A stretch of 64,000 nucleotides of DNA from Methanocorpusculum sp. GTDB lineage: Archaea > Halobacteriota > Methanomicrobia > Methanomicrobiales > Methanocorpusculaceae. Under the pieces are notes generated by a model that was given only the letters and a program-made list of their open reading frames with translations, was not told the DNA's origin and did not search any database. Both the position numbers and the translations under genes were made by a program. Location: the NCBI RefSeq assembly GCF_030655665.1, contig NZ_JAUSPQ010000007.1, positions 124,001-188,000 on the forward strand. Direction: 5' to 3'. Shown piece by piece: positions 1 to 8,968 of this stretch; the stretch's first letter is position 1, and each line of letters starts with the position of its first letter.

Positions 1-946
1 GATACAAATACATTCCATTCGCTCTTTGTAATTATTCCAGAAAAAAAAATCAGGATTTTTTGTCTCATACAATGCTCCTGGAGGGACAGCAGCACGATAC
101 GACCTCCTTGTGGAGTATGTCAACCAGTTTTATCCTCTCACCGAAACAGTGACATCGACCCCGGACACAAACCCGGGCACATCGTTGGAGAAATACGCGG
201 GAACCTACCAGTCAACCCGCCATAATTACCGGACTTTTGAATTCTTCATTGATCCACCCAAACAAATGGTAGTTGAGGTGGGGGAAAACAACACACTCCG
301 TTTGATAAAAGCAGACACAACATCTTCAGAATACATCGAGATTAACCCAGGCGTCTTCAAAGAATTGAGTGATACACCATCGTTCTACGGGAATATGGTC
401 TTTCGTGAGAATGAGAATGGTGATGTAACGTTCCTCTGTTACGAAAACCTTCCGGTCTTCGCGTATGAACGGGTGCCTTGGTATGCTACCGATGGTTTTA
501 CTGAAGGTGTGCTCTCCGTTGCTGTTGTACTTCTTCTCACTGTTTTCCTCTGGCCGGTTATGGCACTGTCCCGGAGAATATACGGGAAAAAAGGTGAAGT
601 GATACAGGAAAAAGGACTCCCGTTCTATGCCCGTCTGATCGCCTTTTTATCCTCCGTTATCAGCATTATCTTTGTGTTCTGTCTTCTCCCGATTGTTCAG
701 AACAATGAAGGACTGATAAATTTGTATGAATGGGATGCAACACCCCCGTTCATCCTGACTGCCATTCTAACGGTCCCGGTGATTTGTGTTTTATTATCGA
801 TCGTAACCGCAGGTTTCACAGTCGTCGTCTGGAAGATGCAATGCTGGCGTCTCTGGCACCGGGTGCATTATACGCTCGTTACCATAGGACTCTTTATGCT
901 GATATGGTGGATGAATTATCAGAATTTGTTCTTCTTCCGGTTATAA
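1..946 (+). pseudogene. C-terminal part of a beta-lactamase-like serine hydrolase with membrane tail, frameshifted
   Basis: Only the 3' part lies in the window. Frame 1 reads DTNTFHSLFVIIPEKK up to a run of nine A (41-49), and frame 2 continues as SGFFVSYNAPGGTAARYD and on to the stop at 944-946. This spans the familiar 'FHS...PE...GFFVSYN' end of class C beta-lactamase/PBP-like serine hydrolases, so one extra A in the homopolymer appears to split the gene. The rest holds a soluble stretch and about four to five membrane helices (roughly 500-940). An internal GTG at 110 could restart translation but would give only the tail. Either a real frameshift or a sequencing error is possible. Substrate unknown. 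Confidence 0.6.
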
Positions 947-1245
947 CGGATATCATACACTCATTTTTTCATATCAATTCATTTTCAGCCGTTTTTGAGG
1001 ATAAGGACATCACCGGTTGCCCAAATACAATCAACATATATGCCGAAAGTCGAAAAAATCATCCGGCAGACATTTATATCATCAAAGGAATTTGTTATTT
1101 TAACATGCAGCAATGTTATTGAGTGAAATAGCTAAGCTCATATCGCAAAGAAATACGAATAGGCACCTCAAAAAGAGCAGACCAAGACTATTCCCCCTTT
1201 GCGGTTGAGAAAAACCTGCTGCACGTCTAAATCCGGAATGAAACC
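947..1245. other. Intergenic, no gene seen
   Basis: This 300-base gap between the broken serine hydrolase and the alpha/beta hydrolase is A+T-rich. A 130-codon frame crossing 730-1122 is an overlap artefact without recognisable protein features. I see no RNA gene or clear repeat. Confidence 0.5.
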
Positions 1246-1971
1246 ATGCCAACATTACACGTCAATGATATCGAAATGTATTACGAAACCCGCGGAGAGG
1301 GAAAGCCGCTGCTGATTATCTGGGGAATCGGTGGTGAAATCCCGCCGCTTATTGACCGGCTTGCAGAATCAACTCAGGGTAAATACAGACTCATCTTGTT
1401 CGACAACCGGGGTTCCGGGAGAACGGACAAACCGGACATCCCGTATTCAATTTCCATGATGGCAGATGATACATCCGGCCTCATGACGGCAATTGGTATC
1501 GAACAGGCCCATGTCATCGGCATTTCGACCGGTGCCAGGATTGCCCTTTCACTCGCAGCAGAGCACCCAAAACAGGTGAAAAGCCTCATTCTTCACGTGG
1601 CTGCTGCCCGCTCTCCTGATAAAGAAGACAAGGATGCGGCCGCATCGTTTGAACGACTGCGTGCTGCCATGACACAACCGGGATTTATGGAAAAAGTGCT
1701 CGCCTACCCACCTACGATCGAATCATTCTTCCGGCAATTCGAGGCTTTGAGGGAATTTGACGGCAGATCACTGCTGGGGAAAATTCAGTGTCCCGTACTG
1801 ATCGTGAACGGAACGCAGGATGCATCGACACCGGTCAGATACGCAGAAGAACTCGAGGCAGGAATCCCGGATTCACGTTTGATCCTTGTAGACAGTGATC
1901 ACCTTTTTGCAAGAACAACGCCCGACCTCCTGATCACGCCGGTTCTTGCATTCCTGAACGAAATTGAGTGA
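1246..1971 (+). CDS. Alpha/beta-hydrolase fold protein
   Basis: A 241-residue single-domain alpha/beta hydrolase of usual length. The catalytic triad is visible: nucleophile Ser in GISTG near residue 93-97, acid Asp in NGTQDAS near 192, and His in SDHLFA near 220. The oxyanion strand is IWGIGGE, and FDNRGSGRTDKP is the usual loop before the nucleophile elbow. The family includes esterases, haloperoxidase-like and C-C hydrolases, and the substrate cannot be read from sequence. There is no signal peptide, so it is probably cytosolic. It stands alone, about 50 bases before the DUF3089 gene, with its own upstream gap. Confidence 0.85.
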   Translation: MPTLHVNDIEMYYETRGEGKPLLIIWGIGGEIPPLIDRLAESTQGKYRLILFDNRGSGRTDKPDIPYSISMMADDTSGLMTAIGIEQAHVIGISTGARIALSLAAEHPKQVKSLILHVAAARSPDKEDKDAAASFERLRAAMTQPGFMEKVLAYPPTIESFFRQFEALREFDGRSLLGKIQCPVLIVNGTQDASTPVRYAEELEAGIPDSRLILVDSDHLFARTTPDLLITPVLAFLNEIE

Positions 1972-2025
1972 AGAGACGCCCTAAATCAAACATAATATAA
2001 ATCTTTCAGGACAGATAACAAGATT

Positions 2026-3096
2026 ATGAGCGTAAACCAAAGAGAAACACTGGATGATCTGCGAGGTAAGGAATTAGGCATTCCAACAAAACTACCCGCC
2101 TTTAACCCGGACACGGATGTACCGGCGGCTCCGGATTATACAAATCCCAACAGCTGGCTTTCGATGCCCGCATATTTCAGCACGGAAAAGCAGCCGGTCG
2201 ATGTGTTCTGGGTATATCCCACCATCCTCTCTGATAATATAACCTATCTGATGGACATCAGCAATTCGGCATTACGGGAGAAAGCGCACTGGACACTTGT
2301 GGAACAGGCCAGCATATTTGACGGGCAGGCAAATATTTACGCACCGTTGTACCGGCAGAACAATGTGAAAATAAATCCTTTGATGCTGACCGAAGCAAAA
2401 CCCATCTTTGATCTGGGACAGCAGGACCTCATCCGTGCTTTTGATTATTTCCTGAACCATTTCAACAAGGGAGAACGGCCTATTATTCTCGCGGCCCACA
2501 GTCAGGGATCGGTCAGGGTCGTTGAACTCTCAAAGGCAGGAGAACTCCTGACCGGTGATGCCGAATCACTGAAGAGACTGGTGGCGGCATATGTTATTGG
2601 CTATTCGATTACACCTGCAGATCTCAAACAAAATCCGCTGATGAAGATCAGTGAAAATGCAACGGAAACGGGGTGTTTTATCACCTATAATACGATATCC
2701 AATGCAAAATGCAAAGAAAAGCAGGGGCCGACAATCATTCCCGGAACATTTGTGGTAAATCCCCTGACCTGGAAGACCGACACCACGTTTGCATCTGCTT
2801 CGGAAAATATCGAAGCAGTGTTCTTCAAACATGAGCATCCAAAAAATCCCGACAGGCACCCGAACTTTGCAGCAGCGAGAATCGTAAACAACGCGCTCGT
2901 GATAACAAACATATCCAACCCGGAAGAATTACCGGCAACCAGTGCCACCTTCCCGGAAGGTGTCTACCACATGTATGATTATGCGATCTTTTACGAGAAT
3001 CTCAGAAAGAATGTCGGCGATCGGATCCGTTCGTATCTGGAGAATGAGAACGTCACAAAAAATGAAATAAACCAGATCCTTTTTTCTGAAATCTGA
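2026..3096 (+). CDS. DUF3089 family lipase-like protein
   Basis: A 356-residue protein matching the DUF3089 family, an alpha/beta-hydrolase-like group. Characteristic pieces are VFWVYPTI near residue 65, the ANIYAPLYRQ segment near 100, and a nucleophile elbow AAHSQGS near 157-163. The C-terminal portion (about 240-356) has the family's long substrate-cap region. No signal peptide or membrane helix is evident. It follows another hydrolase on the same strand and may be co-transcribed, although 54 bases separate them. Activity is unknown; the serine elbow suggests esterase or lipase chemistry. Confidence 0.75.
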   Translation: MSVNQRETLDDLRGKELGIPTKLPAFNPDTDVPAAPDYTNPNSWLSMPAYFSTEKQPVDVFWVYPTILSDNITYLMDISNSALREKAHWTLVEQASIFDGQANIYAPLYRQNNVKINPLMLTEAKPIFDLGQQDLIRAFDYFLNHFNKGERPIILAAHSQGSVRVVELSKAGELLTGDAESLKRLVAAYVIGYSITPADLKQNPLMKISENATETGCFITYNTISNAKCKEKQGPTIIPGTFVVNPLTWKTDTTFASASENIEAVFFKHEHPKNPDRHPNFAAARIVNNALVITNISNPEELPATSATFPEGVYHMYDYAIFYENLRKNVGDRIRSYLENENVTKNEINQILFSEI

Positions 3097-3185
3097 TGGT
3101 CAGTATTTTTTTGAACAGTCTTCATTTGATAGGATAGCATACCGAATTTTCTGTAAAATTCATGACAATAAGATAGAAAATGAAA

Positions 3186-4088
3186 TTATGCTCTTCTTCT
3201 GTTTCCTGAATGACCAGTATCCACTTCCGGGGGAACAAACGACGGGGGCCGGATCCCTACTTTTCTGAACTCCGCCAATGCCCTCCGGGAGACTTCCGAT
3301 TTGAACTCAAATTCAAACCGGAGATCGTTGACATATCCCTTTGCACGGACACGCTTGTAGAACGGGAAATCGTCAAGCAGCACTGTATGGGTATATTTTT
3401 TTGAGATGATCACATATTTTGATGTGACAAGGGCTTCCTTGAGGATTTTCATGGCCTTCTCCGCATCAGAATCCGGGTGGACATAGAGATCGATGATGAT
3501 CATCATGGCAAGGTCGCCCGCATTGCCGCTGGTTACCGACTGGGTGAATATCGTACCATTCGGAGCCGACACCTGTTCATCGCCAGGAGTCTGTAATCGG
3601 GTAGAGCGTATCCCGATATTTTTTACCTCCCCGTACTTTTCTCCGATGGACACCATGTCGCCGATCTGATAGGGTTTTTCAAAGATAATGATGATACCCG
3701 CGATGATATCGGCAAAAAGGTCTTTCAAGCCGAACCCGATGGCGGCGCCAAAGAGTCCCGAGAATGCGAGTAATAGGGTCAGCGAAGGTTCGATAACAGC
3801 AATGAGGATGTAATAGAGGGCGACCACATACACGACAAGCTTCAGCAAGGGGATCAGCATGGTGATCGTGGTCCGATACCGGCCCATCCGTTCCGAGATA
3901 TGTGTCAGGATAAAACCGAGCAGCCGATTGAGGACATACGCGAAGATAATGATGAAAAGAACATACAGGATAAGGTTCGCATCTATGGTTTTGAGCGGGA
4001 GTTCAGCCAAAACGTCTGTAGTAACATTGGAAATCAGAGTGTCAGCCGAAACACTTGTCGTAACATTAGAGAGCAGAGTATCAGCCAT
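3186..4088 (-). CDS. MscS-type mechanosensitive ion channel
   Basis: Small-conductance mechanosensitive channel protein of about 300 residues. Three membrane helices lie in the first ~150 residues. They are followed by a pore-lining, Gly/Ala-rich TM3 (SGLFGAAIGFGLKDLFADIIAG) and then the beta domain with FEKPYQIGDMVSIG, the hallmark MscS motif. The cytoplasmic alpha/beta domain follows. A GTG at 4097 is also in frame, but the ATG at 4088 is better placed, with GGAGG 11 bases upstream. The upstream ATPase gene ends at 4091, two bases before this ATG, so the two are co-transcribed. Role: release of solutes on hypo-osmotic shock, possibly modulated by the ATPase. Confidence 0.9.
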   Translation of the reverse strand: MADTLLSNVTTSVSADTLISNVTTDVLAELPLKTIDANLILYVLFIIIFAYVLNRLLGFILTHISERMGRYRTTITMLIPLLKLVVYVVALYYILIAVIEPSLTLLLAFSGLFGAAIGFGLKDLFADIIAGIIIIFEKPYQIGDMVSIGEKYGEVKNIGIRSTRLQTPGDEQVSAPNGTIFTQSVTSGNAGDLAMMIIIDLYVHPDSDAEKAMKILKEALVTSKYVIISKKYTHTVLLDDFPFYKRVRAKGYVNDLRFEFEFKSEVSRRALAEFRKVGIRPPSFVPPEVDTGHSGNRRRA

Positions 4089-4090
4089 GA

Positions 4091-5128
4091 TTACCACAGC
4101 CTCCGGGTCTTTTTCAGATACTCGGCAACCGGCTCAAGTGCAAACGCCGGAATACTGTAATGCCCGTCATCATTCCCCACAAGCTCCTCTTGGACAAGAC
4201 GGTAGAGGACGCGCCTGATATCCATCTCTGACCCAACGATCGCGATCAGATCTTCCTCCCGCAGGGATTTCATGGACAGGATGATCGTGAGGATGAATGA
4301 TTCGCTGGTATCGAGATTGATGGAATAGGTAGTCTCGGTGATCGCGTTCAGAGATATGGTATTATCTTTCAGGCTCGACTCCCAGAGAATGAGGGAAACA
4401 CCAGGGTTTCCCCGGGAGATCCTTTTGATTTTTTCAAAGATTAGGTCCTCGATGGACATCTGGATACGTTTTTTCCGGGGGAGCCGGCGGAACATGAAAG
4501 TAAAGTTCAGTTTTATCCAGGGAATTGAAACTTCGGAACCTTTGAACGGCAAACGGACCTGTTTATGGACCAGAGAGAAAAACATTGAGCGTTCGGCAAC
4601 CCCGTCATTGATAAACTGGATCTCCCCGGGCTTATGCCGGGACAGGATCATCTCCTTGAGAACCGGCGTGTCCATCTTCTTGAGAACGATAATGGTCGGG
4701 AAATATGCCTCAATGTTCATGACGGCCGAAAGATACTGCCAGCTGAACAAATTCCATGTCGTGATGAAGAGTTTCTTTGAAGAGATCAGTGCAAGCAAAA
4801 ACGCATCAAGGACATCAAACCCGCCGATCTTCCGCGTTGCAAGGAGCCGGCAGTTATCTATCAGGATAATATCCCCGGGAAAGGCAGAAAAATCCGGGAG
4901 GGAGGAGGGCGACATCCCAAACTTCAGCGGAAGGTAGTGTACCCTTTCACCGTAAAGGCGCCGGATCTCATTGGCGATCGTGGTCCGGCCGCCCAGCGGT
5001 TCGGCAACAATGGCGATGTGCGCCGGGGCACCGTCCCCATACCGTTCAATAGTCTCTGCGATTTCCTGTAGCTCTTTCTCAAGACCGATAATGGGTCTGT
5101 CGGAAACCGCATTCGGGTTTTCTGCCAT
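4091..5128 (-). CDS. P-loop ATPase-like protein with C-terminal winged helix
   Basis: A 345-residue protein beginning with an ORC/STAND-like arrangement. The P-loop region is AEPLGGRTT near residues 43-51 and a Walker B strand DIILIDNCRLL lies near 90. The P-loop is unusual: the first Gly is Ala and the invariant Lys is Arg, so nucleotide binding may be altered. The C-terminal ~80 residues (LREEDLIAIVGSEMDIRRVLYRLVQEELVGNDDGHYSIPAFA) look like a winged helix. It is followed immediately by the MscS channel gene, so it may be an accessory or regulator of that channel. No precise family could be named. Confidence 0.6.
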   Translation of the reverse strand: MAENPNAVSDRPIIGLEKELQEIAETIERYGDGAPAHIAIVAEPLGGRTTIANEIRRLYGERVHYLPLKFGMSPSSLPDFSAFPGDIILIDNCRLLATRKIGGFDVLDAFLLALISSKKLFITTWNLFSWQYLSAVMNIEAYFPTIIVLKKMDTPVLKEMILSRHKPGEIQFINDGVAERSMFFSLVHKQVRLPFKGSEVSIPWIKLNFTFMFRRLPRKKRIQMSIEDLIFEKIKRISRGNPGVSLILWESSLKDNTISLNAITETTYSINLDTSESFILTIILSMKSLREEDLIAIVGSEMDIRRVLYRLVQEELVGNDDGHYSIPAFALEPVAEYLKKTRRLW

Positions 5129-5363
5129 GGATTTATTGTACCTGATAATAAGATATCCGGGGAACTATTAAAGGATATGCAGAAACTTGACAGACTCCTG
5201 CGGTTTCTTTTATGAAATTTCAAGGAAAATATTCGTAGAAAGCCATCGAAGAGTGGACTCGGACGGGAAAAAGAGCTCCCCGTAAGCAACTGAACGAAAG
5301 GATAAATAATACAGAAATGACGGGTTCAAAAGAAAACTGGACGACTATAACATCAAATCCAGA

Positions 5364-5448
5364 TGCGAGGGATGGGATTCGAACCCAAGAACTACTACTA
5401 GACTAGCCCCTCAAGCTAGCGCCGTTGACCTGGCTTGGCTACCCTCGC
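5364..5448 (-). tRNA. tRNA-Leu (anticodon GAG)
   Basis: On the minus strand a full cloverleaf is visible. The acceptor is GCGAGGG/CCCTCGC, and the anticodon arm CTAGC-TTGAGGG-GCTAG puts GAG at positions 34-36. There is a long class II variable arm as expected for Leu, a T-arm with GGTTCGAATCC, and discriminator A. No intron and no encoded CCA. A TATA-like TAAATAAAT lies at 5481-5489, about 33-41 bases upstream of the mature 5' end. Confidence 0.97.
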
Positions 5449-5578
5449 ACTGTGCGACCTATACATGTGGGTCAGTCTAGTAAATAAATCTACTGAATTT
5501 AAACAGATGCATCGGACATCACTGTACAAAAATCAAGGCAAGCGTATATATGTATTCCGTGATAGACACAAAGATACA

Positions 5579-6079
5579 ATGTGGCGGAGAATACTCGAAC
5601 AATTTCAGGACTCACCCTCGCAGCAGCGTGTCGTCCGTTTTCTTCTTGAGAACGGTTTCGGCGTTTCTTCAGAGGGAAAAACCGTAGTAAACGGCATAGA
5701 AATATCCGCATCCGCGCTCGCACGCGTGATAAAAGTGGACAGACGGGTCGTGGACTCCACCCTGCGCCGGATCTGCGAGATCGATGAACTGCAGTCTCTC
5801 TTTTCCCGTCTCCGTGTCACCCCGGATCTGACGGACGTCGCCAAAAATCTCGGCCTCTCGGTTATCACCATCCTCCCGAAAAATGCCGGCGATAAAAACA
5901 TAGTCTCCTCGGCAGTTGATGTTCTCGCATCCTATGACCTGCCGCTTAGACAGATATTCGTCACCGACCCCTACGTGGTCGAAACACCGCGCCTAGTCAT
6001 CATAATCGACGGAGTGATTCCGGCAGATGCCATACAGAAACTCCGGAGCCTCCCAACGGTCCAGTCACTCATCCTGTAA
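5579..6079 (+). CDS. ACT-domain regulator of amino acid metabolism
   Basis: A 166-residue protein starting MWRRILEQFQDSPSQQRVV. This is the typical opening of the archaeal 'regulator of amino acid metabolism containing ACT domain' group: an N-terminal helix-turn-helix (about 10-75) that senses or binds DNA, then an ACT ligand-binding domain (about 85-166, with SVITILPKNAGDKNIVSSAVDVLASYDLPLRQI-type strands). An earlier in-frame start at 5435 lies inside the promoter of the divergent tRNA-Leu and is rejected. Ligand unknown, presumably an amino acid. Confidence 0.8.
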   Translation: MWRRILEQFQDSPSQQRVVRFLLENGFGVSSEGKTVVNGIEISASALARVIKVDRRVVDSTLRRICEIDELQSLFSRLRVTPDLTDVAKNLGLSVITILPKNAGDKNIVSSAVDVLASYDLPLRQIFVTDPYVVETPRLVIIIDGVIPADAIQKLRSLPTVQSLIL

Positions 6080-6136
6080 CCAGGATCGATCACAAAAGAA
6101 CAGATTAATTACGTCATATAACTAACACTTAGAGAT

Positions 6137-6370
6137 ATGGTATCCAGCATTGTCCTTCCGATAAAAAAAGTCAACTCACTCGTTGACTCAAAAATTTCTG
6201 TGGAGATAAAAGATGAGGGATGTAAATTTGAGGGAAGGCTTGTCGCAATGGACGAGTATCTCAATCTTCATCTCGAAGAAACCGTTGAGATCACCACAAA
6301 CGGTCGAAGAAACATCGGCACAGTCGTCATCCGCGGAAACAACATCCTCACCATCTCTCCGCTGAACTAA
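6137..6370 (+). CDS. LSm (Sm-like archaeal) RNA-binding protein
   Basis: A 77-residue protein with both Sm motifs. Sm1 covers roughly residues 10-48 (LVDSKISVEIKDEGCKFEGRL then AMDEYLNLHLEE), and Sm2 is GTVVIRGNNILTI near 60-72. These form the bent five-stranded sheet that assembles as a ring and binds U-rich RNA. Length fits archaeal SmAP. The stop is two bases before the downstream winged-helix gene, so the two form an operon; the RNA chaperone and a possible RNA-polymerase-related factor may work together. Confidence 0.93.
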   Translation: MVSSIVLPIKKVNSLVDSKISVEIKDEGCKFEGRLVAMDEYLNLHLEETVEITTNGRRNIGTVVIRGNNILTISPLN

Positions 6371-6372
6371 AT

Positions 6373-6735
6373 ATGTCCAGAGAAGCTGAACTAAACGAAG
6401 CGGACGAAAAAACATTTGCCTACCTCAAAGAGCACCCAAAAGGTGTTCTTCAGAGTGATCTCTGGAAAGCTATTGAGGTGGACAGCCGTACGTGTTCACG
6501 TATCCTCAAAAAACTTGAGGATGCAGGTCTCATCGCCCGGGAAGAGACCAAAAAGGACGGGACACGAACCTATCTCATCACTGTCGTCCACACCTCCCAG
6601 GCGGTCGACCCCAACCTTCTGATGGCAGGGGAATCCATCGTTCCGTGTGTAGCCTGCGATGAGGAGTGTACCGTCGAACACTGTAAAATGCTTGAAGACT
6701 GGGTCTATGAACTGGTCTTCGATGAACTTGAATAA
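6373..6735 (+). CDS. Winged-helix protein with C-terminal four-Cys cluster
   Basis: A 120-residue protein. Residues about 10-75 form a MarR/Rpc34-like winged helix (GVLQSDLWKAIEVDSRTCSRILKKLEDAGLI, wing EETKKDGTRTYLITV). The C-terminal part carries PCVACDEECTVEHC, four cysteines spaced C-x2-C-x3-C-x4-C, which could hold a metal or a 4Fe-4S cluster. Rpc34-related archaeal proteins combine a winged helix with a Fe-S cluster, so a transcription-factor role is plausible, but I cannot assign orthology. It is cotranscribed with the LSm gene, two bases apart. Confidence 0.7.
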   Translation: MSREAELNEADEKTFAYLKEHPKGVLQSDLWKAIEVDSRTCSRILKKLEDAGLIAREETKKDGTRTYLITVVHTSQAVDPNLLMAGESIVPCVACDEECTVEHCKMLEDWVYELVFDELE

Positions 6736-6802
6736 CCTTCTTTTTTCATCTGTCAATCAATAACGAAACCTATTTCTCCATTGCCTACAGATTCAGTGTA
6801 AT

Positions 6803-8293
6803 ATGTCGGCAGGTTTTTTTGACCGGTTCTCTGCAAAGAAACCCTGGATCGTCGAGAGTGTTCCGCCGCCCTCGACCGGTCACGGGGCGGGAATGCAGGT
6901 ACCCGAATACAAGTCCAATCCTTATTTCATCGTCGCATCCGTCGAAATGGGAAATACTACCACCAAATGCATCCTGACAGGTACAAACCTTGATACTGGA
7001 AAATCCTATATCATCAACAAGACCGTGTCCATGAGCAGGGATGTCAGAAAACCAAAAGCTGGAGAAGAAGTCTTTGGAGCTACCCTTGACGGAACGGAAC
7101 TCACACGGGAATCCGTCACTGACCTGGTCAGAGATACCCTGATCAAATGCCACAAAGATGCTGATCTGAGCATCAAGGATGAACTTGATTTCGTTGTCAG
7201 AAGTACAGGCGTAGTGGCTGCCATGGACTCGCCCGAACAAGTCGGCGAGTTCGTCAAGGCACTCGCTAACGGATGCCTGCTCGCCGGCGTCCCGCCAAAG
7301 AAGATGACACCACCGATGGGAATCAACAGCCTCCCGAAAAAACTCAGGGGCTTCTCATATGCCGACCGGCTCGTCTTCACCGGAGCTATTGCCGGCGTAA
7401 CCCCGCCGATCGGATCAACCGGTGTTGAGATGGTCGCAAATGAGATGGAGGGGGAACTGGCAATGGCAGGCATCAAAGAGGGCGCCAAATGGACCGGTGT
7501 CGACTTCAGAAATCCCTGCATCTCCATGGACTTTGGTACCACGCTTGACGGTCGTATCACCGGTGACGTGGATGATAAAGCGGAAAATCCCTTTGCAAAG
7601 ACCATCGGAAACTTCTGCGGCCTCGCCGGGGCAATACCCGATGCAATAATCCGCGGGACAGGTCTCGTCGATAAAAAGAAAGGGACAGCGCTCGATCTTT
7701 TCGGAGAAAAATGCAAAACATCCTCGAACCGCTCAACCAAAAATGCAATGCCCTATGTTGAACGCTGCATGGAGATCATTGACGTCGCCGAAGTCCCGCG
7801 TGAACGGACGCATTTCGGCAAGGTGCCGGTCTGCGCCGATGTTGCCGAAGACTCAGGCATCGTCCTGATCGGTGTCGATATCGGTGTGAACGGAGATAGG
7901 ACAGCCGACCTTGAAGCGATCGGAGCCGAAATCGCCAAAAATGAAAATAAGGAGGTCATCAGAGAGGTCATCGACCGGGTGTGTGCAAACGTCGCACTCA
8001 AAATCATCGACCTCTGTATCAAGAGAAACTTCCTCCCGAAGAACAGCTCGATCGGGTTTACTGGTCGTGCGATCATCTCCGGAAACAAACCTCAGTACAT
8101 CCTCGAAGGCATTATGGAGAGAGGGATCTACGACGACCCGGTCGATCACCTTGTCTTCGTCGACGACGGACTTGCCCGCGGGGCGGCACTGATGGGGCGG
8201 TGTATGAATAGTATCGGTCATCCAAAGTGCCCGATCGGCGGTGTTCGGGGCGGACATTGTATTATGGCAAAACGCCAAAAGATAGGTAAGTAA
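6803..8293 (+). CDS. Methanogenesis marker protein 14
   Basis: A 496-residue protein of the methanogen-restricted marker 14 family (DUF2114). Visible ASKHA-like phosphate loops include VEMGNTTTKCIL near residue 48, SMDFGTTLDGRI near 240 and GVDIGVNG near 356. The nearly invariant stretch VPPKKMTPPMGINSLPKKLRGFSY lies near 165-190. The fold resembles reductive activators of corrinoid proteins and acyl-CoA dehydratase activators, so an ATP-dependent activation role in methanogenesis is suspected; the function is not established. It is followed one base later by a small gene. Confidence 0.92.
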   Translation: MSAGFFDRFSAKKPWIVESVPPPSTGHGAGMQVPEYKSNPYFIVASVEMGNTTTKCILTGTNLDTGKSYIINKTVSMSRDVRKPKAGEEVFGATLDGTELTRESVTDLVRDTLIKCHKDADLSIKDELDFVVRSTGVVAAMDSPEQVGEFVKALANGCLLAGVPPKKMTPPMGINSLPKKLRGFSYADRLVFTGAIAGVTPPIGSTGVEMVANEMEGELAMAGIKEGAKWTGVDFRNPCISMDFGTTLDGRITGDVDDKAENPFAKTIGNFCGLAGAIPDAIIRGTGLVDKKKGTALDLFGEKCKTSSNRSTKNAMPYVERCMEIIDVAEVPRERTHFGKVPVCADVAEDSGIVLIGVDIGVNGDRTADLEAIGAEIAKNENKEVIREVIDRVCANVALKIIDLCIKRNFLPKNSSIGFTGRAIISGNKPQYILEGIMERGIYDDPVDHLVFVDDGLARGAALMGRCMNSIGHPKCPIGGVRGGHCIMAKRQKIGK

Positions 8294-8294
8294 T

Positions 8295-8525
8295 ATGGCA
8301 GACGAAGAATTTGATTTAGTCATCCCTCCTGGAACACCCAGAACGATCATCCGTGATGCTGCGCTGAAGTTCAACGTCGAGATCGTAAGCGTCACCCGCC
8401 CGCTGAGCTATGCAAATATGGTGAACGACGAACGCGAACTTCTGGCGCTCCGAGGAAATAAGGAAGAGATTGAAAAAGCAAATGAATTCCTTTATCAAAA
8501 GATAAAGGAGTTTATTGAAAGCTAA
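8295..8525 (+). CDS. Conserved small protein downstream of marker 14
   Basis: A 76-residue acidic protein (MADEEFDLVIPPGTPRTIIR start) that begins one base after the marker-14 stop, so it is probably translationally coupled. It has a beta-alpha pattern: FDLVIPPG, FNVEIVSVTRP, RELLALRGNKEEIEKANEFLYQKIKEFI. It looks like a small KH- or ACT-sized alpha/beta domain, but I recognise no family. No membrane segment, no cysteine. The context suggests a partner of the marker-14 protein. T-rich DNA follows directly (8526-8541) and may terminate transcription. Confidence 0.75.
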   Translation: MADEEFDLVIPPGTPRTIIRDAALKFNVEIVSVTRPLSYANMVNDERELLALRGNKEEIEKANEFLYQKIKEFIES

Positions 8526-8592
8526 CTTTTTTTATTTTATTAACGGGTCAATCCCCTAAAGAAAAGAGAGGGTGAAAAAATATAGATTTATG

Positions 8593-8898
8593 TTAATTGA
8601 TATTTTCTAGACTGTACCCACGTGATGAGAGAAGTATTTTTACTCTGTCACGGTGATTTCCCTGAAGCTCAATAGAGTTTTCCTTCACGGTGCCTCCGCA
8701 TGCAAGCCGGCCTTTGAGGAACTTGGACAGATCCTCAAGATCGATCTCATACGGATCAAGACCATCAACAACGGTCACTTCTTTACCGTACCGTCTCTTG
8801 CTTACTTTAACACTAATACGTTGCTGTTCTTTTGCGACTTCTTCGCAAATACAGAGTTCCTTTGGTAAACCACATTTCGGGCAGATGCCACTGTTCAT
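8593..8898 (-). CDS. Translation initiation factor aIF1 (SUI1/YciH family)
   Basis: A 101-residue protein with an N-terminal zinc-binding head ([13 protein letters not shown], four cysteines within residues 6-18) and a SUI1 domain. Its conserved elements are [18 protein letters not shown], the basic face for 16S rRNA binding, and [22 protein letters not shown]. aIF1 acts on the 30S subunit to promote start-codon fidelity. Length and domain order fit archaeal orthologues. It lies alone between the marker-14 operon and the minus-strand DUF2115-like gene. Confidence 0.93.
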   Translation of the reverse strand: MNSGICPKCGLPKELCICEEVAKEQQRISVKVSKRRYGKEVTVVDGLDPYEIDLEDLSKFLKGRLACGGTVKENSIELQGNHRDRVKILLSSRGYSLENIN

Positions 8899-8968
8899 TG
8901 CAGTAGTTAATTGGCGTCGGCAAGTTAAAATATATATGGTTGACTCCCAAAAAACGAACCTTGGGAAG

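Noticed and set aside
730-1122. A 130-codon frame overlapping the end of the first gene
   Set aside because: No start-site signal and no protein-like pattern.
7006-7740. A 244-codon minus-strand frame inside the marker-14 gene
   Set aside because: Low-complexity Ser/Pro-rich shadow; the plus-strand gene is a well-recognised family.
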